Origin: Marifrigoribacter sp047730175 | Lineage (GTDB): Bacteria; Bacteroidota; Bacteroidia; Flavobacteriales; Flavobacteriaceae | NCBI RefSeq assembly: GCF_047730175.1 | Contig: NZ_CP159833.1 | Span: 1,488,001-1,552,000 of the forward strand | DNA: 64,000 nucleotides | Reading direction: 5' to 3' | Shown here: positions 46,735 to 55,399 of the stretch, in pieces | Position numbering within the stretch: the first letter of the stretch is position 1 | Layout: every line of letters starts with the position of its first letter | Notes under the pieces: generated by a model | Databases searched by the model: none | What the model saw: the letters and a program-made list of their open reading frames with translations, nothing else | What the model was told of the DNA's origin: nothing | Position numbers and translations under genes: made by a program

Positions 46735-48003
46735 ATGGATAAAAGAATTGTAATAACCGGTCTTGGTGTCGTTTCTCCCAATGGAGTTGGGTTAGACAAT
46801 TTTACGAATGCCGTAAAAAACGGAACTTCTGGAATTGAATATCACGAAACTTTAAAAGAATTAGGCTTTTCTTGTTGTATCGGAGGTATTCCAAACGTTT
46901 CGGAAGAATTAAAACGAAACTATTTTACAGAACTTCAACTAAAAAACTTTAATAGCTCTGGTATACTTTATGGCTGTATGGCTGGAATGGATGCATGGAA
47001 AGATGCAGGTCTTTCGATAACGGACAACACCGACTTCGAAAGCGGAACCATATTCGGAGCAGGAACTTCTGGAGTTGAAAAATTTAGAGAAGCCATTTAC
47101 AAGTTAGATGATAAAAAAGTAAGACGCTTAGGCAGTACGGTAGTCGCTCAAACAATGGCTAGTGGAGTTAGCGCCTACCTCGGTGGAATTTTAGGCTTAG
47201 GCAATCAAGTAACCACCAATTCATCGGCTTGCATTACTGGTACAGAAGCAATATTGATGGGATTCGATCGAATAAAAGCTGGACTTGCAAAACGAATGAT
47301 TGTTGGTAGCACAAGCGATCATGGACCCTATCTATGGGGAGGATTTGATGCTCTTCGCGTTTTAACTTACAAACACAACGAATCTCCAGAAACAGGGTCT
47401 AGACCAATGAGTGCTTCTGCTTCTGGTTTTGTGCCTGGAAGTGGTGCTGGTGCAATGGTAATAGAATCATTGGAAAGTGCACTAGAACGAAACGCAACTA
47501 TATATGCCGAAATATTAGGTGGTGAAGTAAATTCTGGAGGACAAAGAAATGAGGGTTCCATGACTGCACCTAACTCGGAAGCTGTTCAACGCTGCATTAA
47601 AAATGCCGTTGCCAATTCAAATATTGAAGCTAAAGATATTGATGCTATTAATGGGCATTTAACTGCTACCAGTAAAGATTTTACGGAAATAGACAACTGG
47701 TCTAAAGCCCTAAATTTAAAAGGAAATGATTTTCCCTATATCAATTCTTTAAAATCAATGGTCGGACATTGCTTATCTGCTTCGGGAGCTATAGAAAGTG
47801 TTGCAAGTGTTTTGCAGATACACCATAGTTTCATCTTCCCAAATATTAATTGCGAAGATGTAAACGAACAAATAGCCTCCTTAATTTCTGAAGACAGAAT
47901 ACCTCGAAATTTAATTGAAAAAGAAGTTAACATTGTAGCAAAAGCTAGTTTTGGTTTTGGTGATGTAAACGGATGTTTAATATTCAAAAAACTCCAACAA
48001 TAA
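46735..48003 (+). CDS. Beta-ketoacyl-ACP synthase (FabF-like)
   Basis: A 422-residue thiolase-fold condensing enzyme. The catalytic residues are Cys166 ('SSACITG'), His308 ('NGHLTAT', replacing the usual HGTGT) and His345 ('MVGHCLSASGA'). It elongates acyl-ACP with malonyl-ACP. The altered HGTGT loop marks it as a diverged, specialised KS rather than the housekeeping FabF. The stop codon overlaps the ACP start (TAATG). Confidence 0.92.
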   Translation: MDKRIVITGLGVVSPNGVGLDNFTNAVKNGTSGIEYHETLKELGFSCCIGGIPNVSEELKRNYFTELQLKNFNSSGILYGCMAGMDAWKDAGLSITDNTDFESGTIFGAGTSGVEKFREAIYKLDDKKVRRLGSTVVAQTMASGVSAYLGGILGLGNQVTTNSSACITGTEAILMGFDRIKAGLAKRMIVGSTSDHGPYLWGGFDALRVLTYKHNESPETGSRPMSASASGFVPGSGAGAMVIESLESALERNATIYAEILGGEVNSGGQRNEGSMTAPNSEAVQRCIKNAVANSNIEAKDIDAINGHLTATSKDFTEIDNWSKALNLKGNDFPYINSLKSMVGHCLSASGAIESVASVLQIHHSFIFPNINCEDVNEQIASLISEDRIPRNLIEKEVNIVAKASFGFGDVNGCLIFKKLQQ

Positions 48004-48260
48004 TGAGTGATAAAAAAGAAATGATCAGCGAGTTAAAATCGATAGTTAAACCATACATTCAAGACGAAGAAGCTTATAACAATTTGGACGAGAACACTGA
48101 TTTTATCAATGATTTGAAGATAAATTCCGCAAACCTGGTTGATGTTATTTTAGACATTGAAGACACGTATGATATTGAACTAGACAATGAGTCTATGGAT
48201 AAAATGTTGAATGTAAAAGCTGCCTTAGAAGTAATAAATACTAAAATTTCTGAAAAATAA
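48003..48260 (+). CDS. Acyl carrier protein of the PKS operon
   Basis: An 85-residue acidic helical carrier protein. The phosphopantetheine serine is Ser42 in 'LKINSANLVDV', where the common DSL is replaced by NSA. The helix II/III pattern (DIEDTYDIELDNESM) is typical. I chose ATG 48003 over an upstream in-frame start at 47973 because it uses the TAATG coupling with the ketosynthase. It likely carries chains between the KS, DH and ER and hands them to the type III PKS. Confidence 0.9.
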   Translation: MSDKKEMISELKSIVKPYIQDEEAYNNLDENTDFINDLKINSANLVDVILDIEDTYDIELDNESMDKMLNVKAALEVINTKISEK

Positions 48261-48844
48261 TGGTCGGAAACGATATCATAGATATTAACGAAACAAGGCG
48301 CTCTTCTAATTGGGAAAGACCACGGTTTATGCAAAAGATCTTTACCATAAAAGAGCAGTCCATTATATCTATTTCTAATGATCCATTTACAACTGTTTGG
48401 CATTTATGGAGCATGAAAGAAAGTGCATACAAAGTATTTATCCAAGCTGGGGGCAATAGATTTTTTAACCCCACAAAAATTGAATGTAGTTTAGACTCTT
48501 CAAAAAATGGTCAAGTTAAGATTGACACAATAACTTTAAGAACAAATACATCAATTAACTCTAATTTCATTTTCAGTACTGCAACAATTAACAACCCTGA
48601 TATAGATACTTGTATTTTCCAACTTACAGAAAACAACAGTAAACAACAAAGCAATTTCATTCATCAACAAGTATTGAATAACTTTGCAAAAAACAATTCT
48701 TTAAATTGTGCAGAACTACTAATACAAAAAACAAAAACAGGAGTTCCTACTCTTCATTACAAAAACAAACTTCTAGATAAATCAATTTCCATTACTCATC
48801 ATGGAAAATATGCTGCTTATTCTATTCTAAAATCTAAAAACTAG
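48260..48844 (+). CDS. 4'-phosphopantetheinyl transferase
   Basis: A 194-residue PPTase that would activate the neighbouring ACP by attaching phosphopantetheine from CoA. The magnesium-binding motif is 'GNDIIDI' at the N-terminus, and 'WSMKESAYK' near residue 54 is the W-x-x-KE-x-x-K motif of the superfamily. A less conserved C-terminal half follows. Its start overlaps the ACP stop (TAATG). It is the last gene of the operon. Confidence 0.88.
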   Translation: MVGNDIIDINETRRSSNWERPRFMQKIFTIKEQSIISISNDPFTTVWHLWSMKESAYKVFIQAGGNRFFNPTKIECSLDSSKNGQVKIDTITLRTNTSINSNFIFSTATINNPDIDTCIFQLTENNSKQQSNFIHQQVLNNFAKNNSLNCAELLIQKTKTGVPTLHYKNKLLDKSISITHHGKYAAYSILKSKN

Positions 48845-48854
48845 TGGAAACAAC

Positions 48855-49112
48855 AAACAACTCATAATAATAAAACCTATTTTATTATTATTAATAACAG
48901 CTTTGACTATAACGCTTAACGGCCAAATAATTATTGGCAAGTGGGAAACGTTTGACGATAAAACCAATGAAAAAAAAGCAATCGTTGAAATTTACAATAA
49001 GTACAATCTATATTTCGCTAAAATAATCGGGACCTTTATTGGTCCAAAAAATGCAACATGCCAAAATTGCAAAGGAACTAAAAAGGATAAACCAATAAAA
49101 ATATTTCACTGA
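48855..49112 (+). pseudogene. DUF2147 protein, truncated at both ends
   Basis: The frame reads a hydrophobic signal-like stretch (PILLLLITALTITLNGQ) followed by 'GKWETFDDKTNEKKAIVEI' and 'CQNCKG', the N-terminal part of DUF2147 proteins. There is no ATG before the signal, the first usable codon being TTG 48903 inside it. The frame stops at 49112 after about a third to half of the normal domain. It is joined at that point to an unrelated MBL-fold fragment. Confidence 0.65.
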
Positions 49113-49114
49113 CT

Positions 49115-49564
49115 CAAATTGAAAAGGAACAATCAATTTCTCTTACACCAAATTTAATAGTTACTCCTTTTTTAGTGTCACATCGAGATGAATATACTGA
49201 AACGGTTGGTTACAGAATTAAAGGACCTAATAAAACTGCATTATTCATACCAGATATTGACAAATGGAATAAGTGGGATAAAAGTATTGTAGAGGAAATT
49301 AAGAAAGTAGATTATGCCTTTTTAGATGCTACATTTTATAGTGGAAAAGAAATAAATAATCGCGATGTTTCTCAAATCCCACATCCTTTTATAATTGAAA
49401 GCCTTGAAATGTTTAAAACACTAGATTCTATAGAAAGAAAAAAAGTAATATTTATTCATTTCAACCATACAAACCCTGTAATTGACTTAAAAAATAATGA
49501 AGCTAAAAATGTTTTAGATCAAGGGTTTAATATTGGGAGAATTAATGAATTATATGATTTATAA
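49115..49564 (+). pseudogene. MBL-fold hydrolase, C-terminal fragment
   Basis: In frame from about 49115 the sequence reads 'LTQIEKEQSISLTPNLIVTP', then 'HRDEYTETVGYRI' and 'FIPDIDKWNKW', the C-terminal half of a PqqB-like/MBL-fold hydrolase, ending 'FIHFNHTNP'. The N-terminal half with the HxHxDH motif is absent, and the only start is an internal GTG (49175). I infer a deletion that fused this fragment to the DUF2147 remnant. Confidence 0.68.
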
Positions 49565-49630
49565 TTAATAACCACAATCTATATAAATTCCTAATACTAT
49601 AATAATGTTATACTTAGTATACTAAGCGAA

Positions 49631-49843
49631 GTGCTCAATAAAACAGATTGGAGTGTATTAAACGTTCTTTTAGATAATCCAGAAGTAAGCAACAAAGAAA
49701 TATCTGAAAAAGTATTCTTAAGCATTGACGGTATTGGCTCTTCACTAAGAAGAATGTATTCGTTTCTTAAGCTTAAAGAAACTAAATACAAAAAAGTATT
49801 ACTTATAAAAAAAGCAATTGAAATTTCAAATAATAACGTATAA
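49631..49843 (+). CDS. Helix-turn-helix fragment, possibly a response-regulator C-terminus
   Basis: A 70-residue frame with a GTG start. 'NPEVSNKEISEKVFLSIDGI' and 'GSSLRRMYSFLKL' look like a LuxR/two-component output helix-turn-helix domain. In-frame codons before the GTG (ILSILSE) continue the helical character, but a stop lies at 49592 and no receiver domain is present. It is either a remnant of a response regulator or a small DNA-binding protein. A terminator follows. Confidence 0.45.
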   Translation: MLNKTDWSVLNVLLDNPEVSNKEISEKVFLSIDGIGSSLRRMYSFLKLKETKYKKVLLIKKAIEISNNNV

Positions 49844-49869
49844 TTTTTCAAGAAAGCCTTGAAGTCATT

Positions 49870-49897
49870 ATATTCACACCTAAACGTGAATATTTTT
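49870..49897 (+). terminator. Rho-independent terminator
   Basis: ATATTCAC (49870-49877) pairs with GTGAATAT (49886-49893), followed by a T run, between the HTH fragment and the M60-like gene. Confidence 0.72.
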
Positions 49898-49935
49898 AGA
49901 TATAATTATTGCAGATTTGTAAAAAATAAAAAACT

Positions 49936-52665
49936 ATGAAAAATATTTTTCTTGTGAGAAGAACAATACTAGTAAGTTTTATTATAGCACTTTTCACAAA
50001 CTACAGCTTCGCACAATGCCCTGCAGGCCAAGTTGAAATTAGAGTAGATATTCTAACCGATAATTATGGTTTCGAAAACTATTGGACTTTATCCTATGAA
50101 AATGGGGATATCGTTATGCAAGGGGGTCAAGAAGGTGTTTATGAAAACTTTACCAACTACTCAGAAACAGTTTGTGTAGCTACTGAAAATAGTGTTGTTT
50201 TTGAAATATATGATGACTACGGAGATGGTATTTATGCGCCAGGTGGATATTGGCTGTATGTAGATGATTTTCTTGTTTCAAGCGGCTCTGATGATATTGG
50301 GTCTTATGCCACTTTCACCACAAATACTCCCTGTGAAACATCGGAAGCTTTAATTGATTTGCAAAATCACATAAACGGTATCGCGACCCTTACTGAACCA
50401 GAACTCCTTAATATTAGAGATATTCTCCAGGCACAACCTGAATGTCTTCGTAACGAATTGGTAATATTGCTTGCAAAAAGTGTAATCGAGGATTATGACA
50501 ACCAAATAGGTCCGCTTTTCTCTACTCCTAATACCGTAAACGGCTTTTCAAAAGATCCGGTCGTCGATCCTGGCCTTGGAATGGAAAGGGCTATGGTTGC
50601 GCTTCAGCAAGGAATACTCGATGCGGCAATGACACCAGAGGGATATTTAGAATATCCAGAACATATTGATGGATGGGTATTCAACACCAGTCACACCTTT
50701 CCTGGACACGTAGATCCGCCAATAGATCCAACGGTTAGTCATTCTGTGCTTATCCGAGCAAATTTTGCAGATCCGGATGGAACCAATCCTTACTTCGACA
50801 TCAACGGGGATAATACTAATCACGCTCTTAGACCAACTGGACTTTATCTTGCTCCTGGAAGTGTAGCTACCGTTACAGTTCCCAATAGCTTGGTGGGTCA
50901 AGATTATTACGTAAGAGTTGGTTCGCATGAATGGGATTTGACCAACAGAGACCAATTTAAGCGATTGGACAGAATCACGAAAAAATTTCCTATTAACGAT
51001 ACCACCATTGAGGTTTTCAATCCATTTGGTGGCGCCATCTCCATTCTTGTTCCCTACGGAGCGGATGTGGGGATTGTAGAGGTAAGTGTCACCAATGGCG
51101 TAGAGTGCCCTTTCTTTTCTTTGAAGTCGTTTTATGAAACACCTGACTTCAATGCTGAATTGAGCAAGCCCGGACCTTGGGCTGTCTTTGAAACTGACAA
51201 TGTTATGTTCAGCATCTATTCAAATTCCATTGTGCCAGGTCAATATGACCTCATGCAAGCCCTGCTAGACTGGGATACGGCTTTACAGGGTGTCAATTCT
51301 ATCATGGCTCGAGATATTGTTTCAGACAAGCACAATATGTATATGCTTCCTGATGTAAATATCAGAAGTTCGGCTTTTTCAATTGGTTATCCGATGTCAA
51401 ATTCACCGCTGGAATGGTATCCCGCTGATTATCCTTTCTTTCTTAACGGACCAGGGCCAGATGATGAGGTAAACTTTCATGAATCTGGGCATGCCTTGGC
51501 AATGACCAAATTTCCGGGAGAAGTGGAAGCGTTGGTCAATTTTCCATACATCATGGCTATGAATTATGGCTTGAATGAAGAACTCAATGAAGCCGTGAAA
51601 TATAGTTTTGTTCCTAATACTTTTGATATTGATAGAACAGCAACACACCGAATGGTGTCAAATACTTTTGGTGCGGAGCGGGATATTTCAAATACTACAA
51701 ATGATGAAGTACGTTACCAACATAGAGGATACGGTCACTATTTTGAAATAGTAAATATATTAGACTGGTGCCCACTAAGAAATTTCTGGAAGCAAGAATA
51801 CATCGACTTCGAAAACGGAATAGACCATGGTATTAATAACCAAGATATTGACAGTAGAATTCTCCGTATGTCTGCCGCTGCGCAAGTGGATTTACGTCCA
51901 TTATTTCATGTTTTTGGAATTCTTCCACAAGACCCTGTCGCATTACAAGACGCATTGGATCAAATTGACATTGTCCCATCTCAAACCATTTACGATAGAC
52001 TGCAAGATTATTTTGCCCTGATTCCTGTGGACAACTCTGCATTCGTTGCCTACGCCCTAATCGTATATCCAAATCTATTCACAGATGGACCTACCGCAAC
52101 TCCTGATTACGGTGTAGGATGGCACTACCAAAAATCACTGACTTACGATACCGCCGAAGCACAGCAAAGAATCGACATCCTTCAGGACATTATTGAACTG
52201 TATTATCCAAATGGTGCACCTTCAAATGAAACTACAGATGTTTGTTGCTTGCTGGATACGATGAACATCACCATGGTAGGTGGAGAGGTTATAGTAACAG
52301 GAGGCGTAGAACCATATGACATTTCAATCGAGATAACTGGTAATGTTCAGACGGTAACTGTAATTGATTTCGATGGCTGTGAAGCCACTGCTGAATTTCC
52401 AATCCTTGGTATATCAGAGGAGCTTCTGCAAGGGATATTAATTTACCCCAATCCTGCTTCGACAGAAATCCATATTGATGTGACAGATCATAGTTTTCAA
52501 ATAGAAACGCTACAAATGATTGCGATAAATGGTCAGGTAATTAAACAGTATCAAAAAGCGGATCGTATACTAGATGTAAATGGACTAAGCAACGGTATTT
52601 ACATACTGAAAATTGAATTGGCTGATGGTGCACAAATGAATAAACGAGTTATTGTTTTGAGATAG
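49936..52665 (+). CDS. T9SS-secreted M60-like zinc metallopeptidase
   Basis: A 909-residue surface or secreted protein. The signal peptide ends 'NYSFAQ'. An N-terminal beta domain of about 110 residues ('CPAGQVEIRVDILTDNYGFE') precedes the peptidase part. The zinc motif is H515-E-S-G-H519, with 'GEVEALVN' ten residues on supplying the extra Glu, the M60/enhancin pattern. 'FNPFGGAISILVP' matches the M60 core. A T9SS sorting domain closes the chain ('GILIYPNPAS', 'NGIYILKIEL'). Relatives cleave mucin-like glycoproteins, and the substrate here is unknown. Hand counts of two 60-bp lines give 24 and 30 GC, well above flanking genes, suggesting recent acquisition. Confidence 0.83.
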   Translation: MKNIFLVRRTILVSFIIALFTNYSFAQCPAGQVEIRVDILTDNYGFENYWTLSYENGDIVMQGGQEGVYENFTNYSETVCVATENSVVFEIYDDYGDGIYAPGGYWLYVDDFLVSSGSDDIGSYATFTTNTPCETSEALIDLQNHINGIATLTEPELLNIRDILQAQPECLRNELVILLAKSVIEDYDNQIGPLFSTPNTVNGFSKDPVVDPGLGMERAMVALQQGILDAAMTPEGYLEYPEHIDGWVFNTSHTFPGHVDPPIDPTVSHSVLIRANFADPDGTNPYFDINGDNTNHALRPTGLYLAPGSVATVTVPNSLVGQDYYVRVGSHEWDLTNRDQFKRLDRITKKFPINDTTIEVFNPFGGAISILVPYGADVGIVEVSVTNGVECPFFSLKSFYETPDFNAELSKPGPWAVFETDNVMFSIYSNSIVPGQYDLMQALLDWDTALQGVNSIMARDIVSDKHNMYMLPDVNIRSSAFSIGYPMSNSPLEWYPADYPFFLNGPGPDDEVNFHESGHALAMTKFPGEVEALVNFPYIMAMNYGLNEELNEAVKYSFVPNTFDIDRTATHRMVSNTFGAERDISNTTNDEVRYQHRGYGHYFEIVNILDWCPLRNFWKQEYIDFENGIDHGINNQDIDSRILRMSAAAQVDLRPLFHVFGILPQDPVALQDALDQIDIVPSQTIYDRLQDYFALIPVDNSAFVAYALIVYPNLFTDGPTATPDYGVGWHYQKSLTYDTAEAQQRIDILQDIIELYYPNGAPSNETTDVCCLLDTMNITMVGGEVIVTGGVEPYDISIEITGNVQTVTVIDFDGCEATAEFPILGISEELLQGILIYPNPASTEIHIDVTDHSFQIETLQMIAINGQVIKQYQKADRILDVNGLSNGIYILKIELADGAQMNKRVIVLR

Positions 52666-52688
52666 AAATAGCCAATGGAACTAGAGCT

Positions 52689-52825
52689 GCATAGAACACT
52701 GCGTATAATTCATTACTAATTCTAGCTTACTTGCGAAAGTCCTCGCGGACTTTCAATCCGTGATTTATTTGCTAACTTTAGTTCCTAAACCACACAACGA
52801 AATCATACACAAATATGTTGTCTTT
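52689..52825 (+). repeat. attC-like structured repeat, copy 3
   Basis: It opens with GCATAGAAC (52689-52697) and closes with GTTGTCTTT (52817-52825). The inner stem is GTATAATT (52703-52710) with AATCATAC (52801-52808), with one A-C mismatch. The middle hairpin is GAAAGTCC-TCGC-GGACTTTC (52735-52754). The closing box is the reverse complement of the opening of copy 4. No partner for the opening box is seen upstream. Confidence 0.78.
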
Positions 52826-53031
52826 TTATAGGTCAGCAAATTTTCAGCTTATAAATGTAGTCGTTTTAATCAAAAAAAACTGAATTATTACTAAAGTACA
52901 AAATGGAATTAATACGGAATTTAGTGCGTGTCAGATTACTGTCATATCTTTGTCATACATGTGACTTACTGCTTACAATATAAAGGAGAAGTTAATATTT
53001 AGATTTGCATAAAACTTAAAACACTAAGAAT

Positions 53032-53496
53032 ATGAATTCTAACACAACTAACTTAAGAGATATAAAAAAAATGAGATTAGAGCGTCATTGGTCGCAAGAA
53101 CAATTGGCGGAAATGAGCGGTTTAAGCATAAGAACTATTCAACGAATAGAAAATGGAGAAAATGCTGGTTTAGAATCATTGAAATCTTTAGCATCTGTTT
53201 TTGAAACTAATATTGCTGATTCTGATAAGAAAGAAGAAGTAGAACAAATTAGAAAAGAAGAAGAATATGTTCAAAATGTAAAAGGATTTTATAAAATTCT
53301 TGTACTAGCTATATTTAGTTTGGTTACGTTTTTTATTATTGCAATTTTTGAATCAGATTCAGAAGGTTGGTTTCTCTTTCTTTACATGTTAATTTTTTGG
53401 GCAATTTTTCTAGGAGTTTATTCTCTTAATTATTTTGATTTCTTTGGAGAAAAATGGAAAAGAAAAATAATTGACAGAAAATTCAAAAAGGAATAG
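53032..53496 (+). CDS. XRE-family helix-turn-helix regulator with 2TM domain (cassette gene)
   Basis: A 154-residue protein. The N-terminal HTH_3 domain (residues ~12-62, 'HWSQEQLAEMSGLSIRTIQR') is followed by a charged linker and two transmembrane helices (residues ~88-135) resembling the 2TM domain found in Bacteroidota. It could be a membrane-tethered transcription regulator. It is the only gene between copies 3 and 4 of the repeat, whose ends match as inverted 9-mers. Confidence 0.83.
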   Translation: MNSNTTNLRDIKKMRLERHWSQEQLAEMSGLSIRTIQRIENGENAGLESLKSLASVFETNIADSDKKEEVEQIRKEEEYVQNVKGFYKILVLAIFSLVTFFIIAIFESDSEGWFLFLYMLIFWAIFLGVYSLNYFDFFGEKWKRKIIDRKFKKE

Positions 53497-53542
53497 TACT
53501 TTTAATTACATTCAACGAATTACAGAACTTGTCAAAAGCACT

Positions 53543-53666
53543 AAAGACAACGCCGTATATAATTTATTGCTTGCTTCTCGCCTTCTTACGAAAATCATCG
53601 CGGATTTTCTATTCGGCTTTTATTTGCTAAAACACGCCACTAATCATACACAAAACCGTTATGGGC
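53543..53666 (+). repeat. attC-like structured repeat, copy 4
   Basis: It opens with AAAGACAAC (53543-53551) and closes with GTTATGGGC (53658-53666). The inner stem lies at 53555-53564 with AATCATAC (53642-53649). The middle hairpin GAAAATC-ATCGCG-GATTTTC (53590-53609) keeps pairing while differing in sequence from copy 3. The opening matches the closing of copy 3, and the closing matches the opening of copy 5. Confidence 0.8.
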
Positions 53667-53854
53667 AAGAAAAAAACTAGATAGGTCATTACAAGCAATC
53701 TGTCTTTTGGTAGCAACTAATAACTTATCGCATTATAAAATAAGCCCTTAAGCGTATTGCACACTCAACACTATTTCGTTTATTTACAAGAATTCGGAAG
53801 CCGCATTACGGGACGGCCTCCACAAATAATTATTCATTAACAAACCACTTTATC

Positions 53855-55039
53855 ATGAAATTAGTTTATATTTTTTTTCTATGTATGTGTTTCCAAGTAC
53901 AAGCGCAAGACTGGGTACAAGTAACTTCTTTACCTAATGCTTTTAATGAAACTCATCACTCTTTTGCATTTAGTTTTGACGACATGGGCTACATTGTCGC
54001 TGGTAATTCGGATTTCGGAGTACGAGATGATTTTTATCAGTACAACCCTGTAACCGATTCTTGGACAGAGCTTACCCCTTTTCCCGGTGAGGCTCGTGGT
54101 TTTGCGATTGGTGATACTTGGGATGGGAAAGCATACTTTGGGTTTGGAAATAATGGCACATCACGATTAAATGATTTATGGGTGTTTGACCCTTCGAATA
54201 TGAGTTGGACAGAATTGGCCTCTTGCCCGTGTGCAGAAAGAACGCACCCGGCTATGATAGCGCATAACGGGAAAGTATTTGTAGGTTTAGGAAGTAGTTC
54301 ATCAGGGAATATGAATGATTGGTGGGAGTATGATATTGCATTAAATACTTGGTCTCAAAAAGATGATTTACCTTCACTACAGAGACATCATCCGTATCAA
54401 TTTGGCATTGGCGATTACGTTTATACGGGATTAGGACATGGGAACGGTATCTTTAATGATTGGTTTCGTTATGACATTGCTGGGGAAGCTTGGACTCAAG
54501 TAGCAACATTACCAGCAGAAGGGCGAGTGGCTGGGACACAATTTTCCTATGATGGCTTAGGCTATGTGCTAAGTGGTGACGGAGAAAACCACGGTTCTAT
54601 GAATACTGGGGAATTTTGGGCTTATGACCCTGTTACAAATACATGGGATGAATTGCCTCCTCACCCTGAGGGATCTCGTTGGGCTCCTGCTTCTTTCATC
54701 ATTGATGGAGAGGTTTATGTTATAAATGGCACTAGTTTTTCAGAATTTGTAACAGAGATTTATAAATTTGATTTGAATTCGGTTTTATCGACTCATGAAT
54801 TAACAAATTCAACTATTAATATTTATCCAAATCCGGCAATAGATATTATCAACATTGATGTTCCAGGAAACCTAAATTACGATGCTAATATTTACGACTT
54901 AAATGGAAGAGTAATTATCAGTACAACAAATAAGTCTGTAATTGAAATTCAAACCTTACCTCTTGGTATTTATCTTATTGAAATCAAAGACTTAGGCTCT
55001 GGCCAAAAAGTAATTGACAAAATAATAAAAGGAAAATAA
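53855..55039 (+). CDS. Kelch-repeat T9SS secreted protein (cassette gene)
   Basis: A 394-residue exported protein with a signal peptide ending 'CFQVQAQ'. Five to six kelch-like beta-propeller blades are visible, each with a WxxL/W and GG/G-Y pattern ('YQYNPVTDSWTELTPFPG', 'WAYDPVTNTWDELPPHPEG'). A T9SS sorting domain ends the protein ('INIYPNPAIDIINI', 'LPLGIYLIEIKD'). It is probably a surface-exposed binding protein, and there is no catalytic motif. It is the single gene between copies 4 and 5 of the repeat. The 188 bp before its ATG hold no other gene. Confidence 0.85.
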   Translation: MKLVYIFFLCMCFQVQAQDWVQVTSLPNAFNETHHSFAFSFDDMGYIVAGNSDFGVRDDFYQYNPVTDSWTELTPFPGEARGFAIGDTWDGKAYFGFGNNGTSRLNDLWVFDPSNMSWTELASCPCAERTHPAMIAHNGKVFVGLGSSSSGNMNDWWEYDIALNTWSQKDDLPSLQRHHPYQFGIGDYVYTGLGHGNGIFNDWFRYDIAGEAWTQVATLPAEGRVAGTQFSYDGLGYVLSGDGENHGSMNTGEFWAYDPVTNTWDELPPHPEGSRWAPASFIIDGEVYVINGTSFSEFVTEIYKFDLNSVLSTHELTNSTINIYPNPAIDIINIDVPGNLNYDANIYDLNGRVIISTTNKSVIEIQTLPLGIYLIEIKDLGSGQKVIDKIIKGK

Positions 55040-55046
55040 AATCCCA

Positions 55047-55180
55047 GCCCATAACAATTTATAAAAGTAATAGCGGTTTGGTTTTATCCAAACCGTTTTT
55101 GCATTTAATTAGGTATATTGTTGTCCGAAAAGCAATTGCATTTTAATCCGCTACTACTCATACACAAACACGTTACCCAC
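55047..55180 (+). repeat. attC-like structured repeat, copy 5
   Basis: It opens with GCCCATAAC (55047-55055), the inverse of the GTTATGGGC that closes copy 4. It closes with GTTACCCAC (55172-55180), whose inverse GTGGGTAAC is not found downstream. The middle hairpin CGGTTTGG-TTTTAT-CCAAACCG (55074-55095) has a different sequence but the same position as in the other copies. Confidence 0.75.
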
Positions 55181-55207
55181 AATTATGACTTGTACTGAAA
55201 AAAGGCT

Positions 55208-55399
55208 AAGTATAAAGCCTTAATCAAAGCAAAAGAGAAATCTAATGGATTTGCTTCTTTAACAACTATAACACATTGTTTTGGTCTTAAACGTGATGCC
55301 TATTATAAGTATAAAAATAGAGCAGACAAGCGTAAAGAAATAGAACAGCAAATTATAAACATAGTAAAGAAAAGACGTAACTCCCTTCCAGGAGAAGGT
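55208..55399 (+). mobile_element. IS3-family transposase remnant
   Basis: The conceptual frame from 55208 reads 'ASLTTITHCFGLKRDAYYKY' and 'IINIVKKRRNSLPGEG', matching the N-terminal part of an IS3-type OrfB transposase. There is no start codon, and the match ends abruptly at about 55399 where a different transposase begins. It is not functional. Confidence 0.7.

Noticed and set aside
42504..48900. PKS operon as one giant cassette
   Set aside because: The box closing copy 2 (GTTGTAGTGC) has no inverse partner (GCACTACAAC) downstream, so there is no sign that the operon was inserted by the cassette mechanism.
51827..52072. Overlapping open frames inside the M60-like gene
   Set aside because: The main frame encodes a continuous, motif-bearing protein, and these are shadows favoured by its higher GC content.
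53471..53680. 69-codon open frame after the XRE gene
   Set aside because: It runs through the attC-like repeat copy 4 and has no protein-like composition. It is an accident of the repeat.
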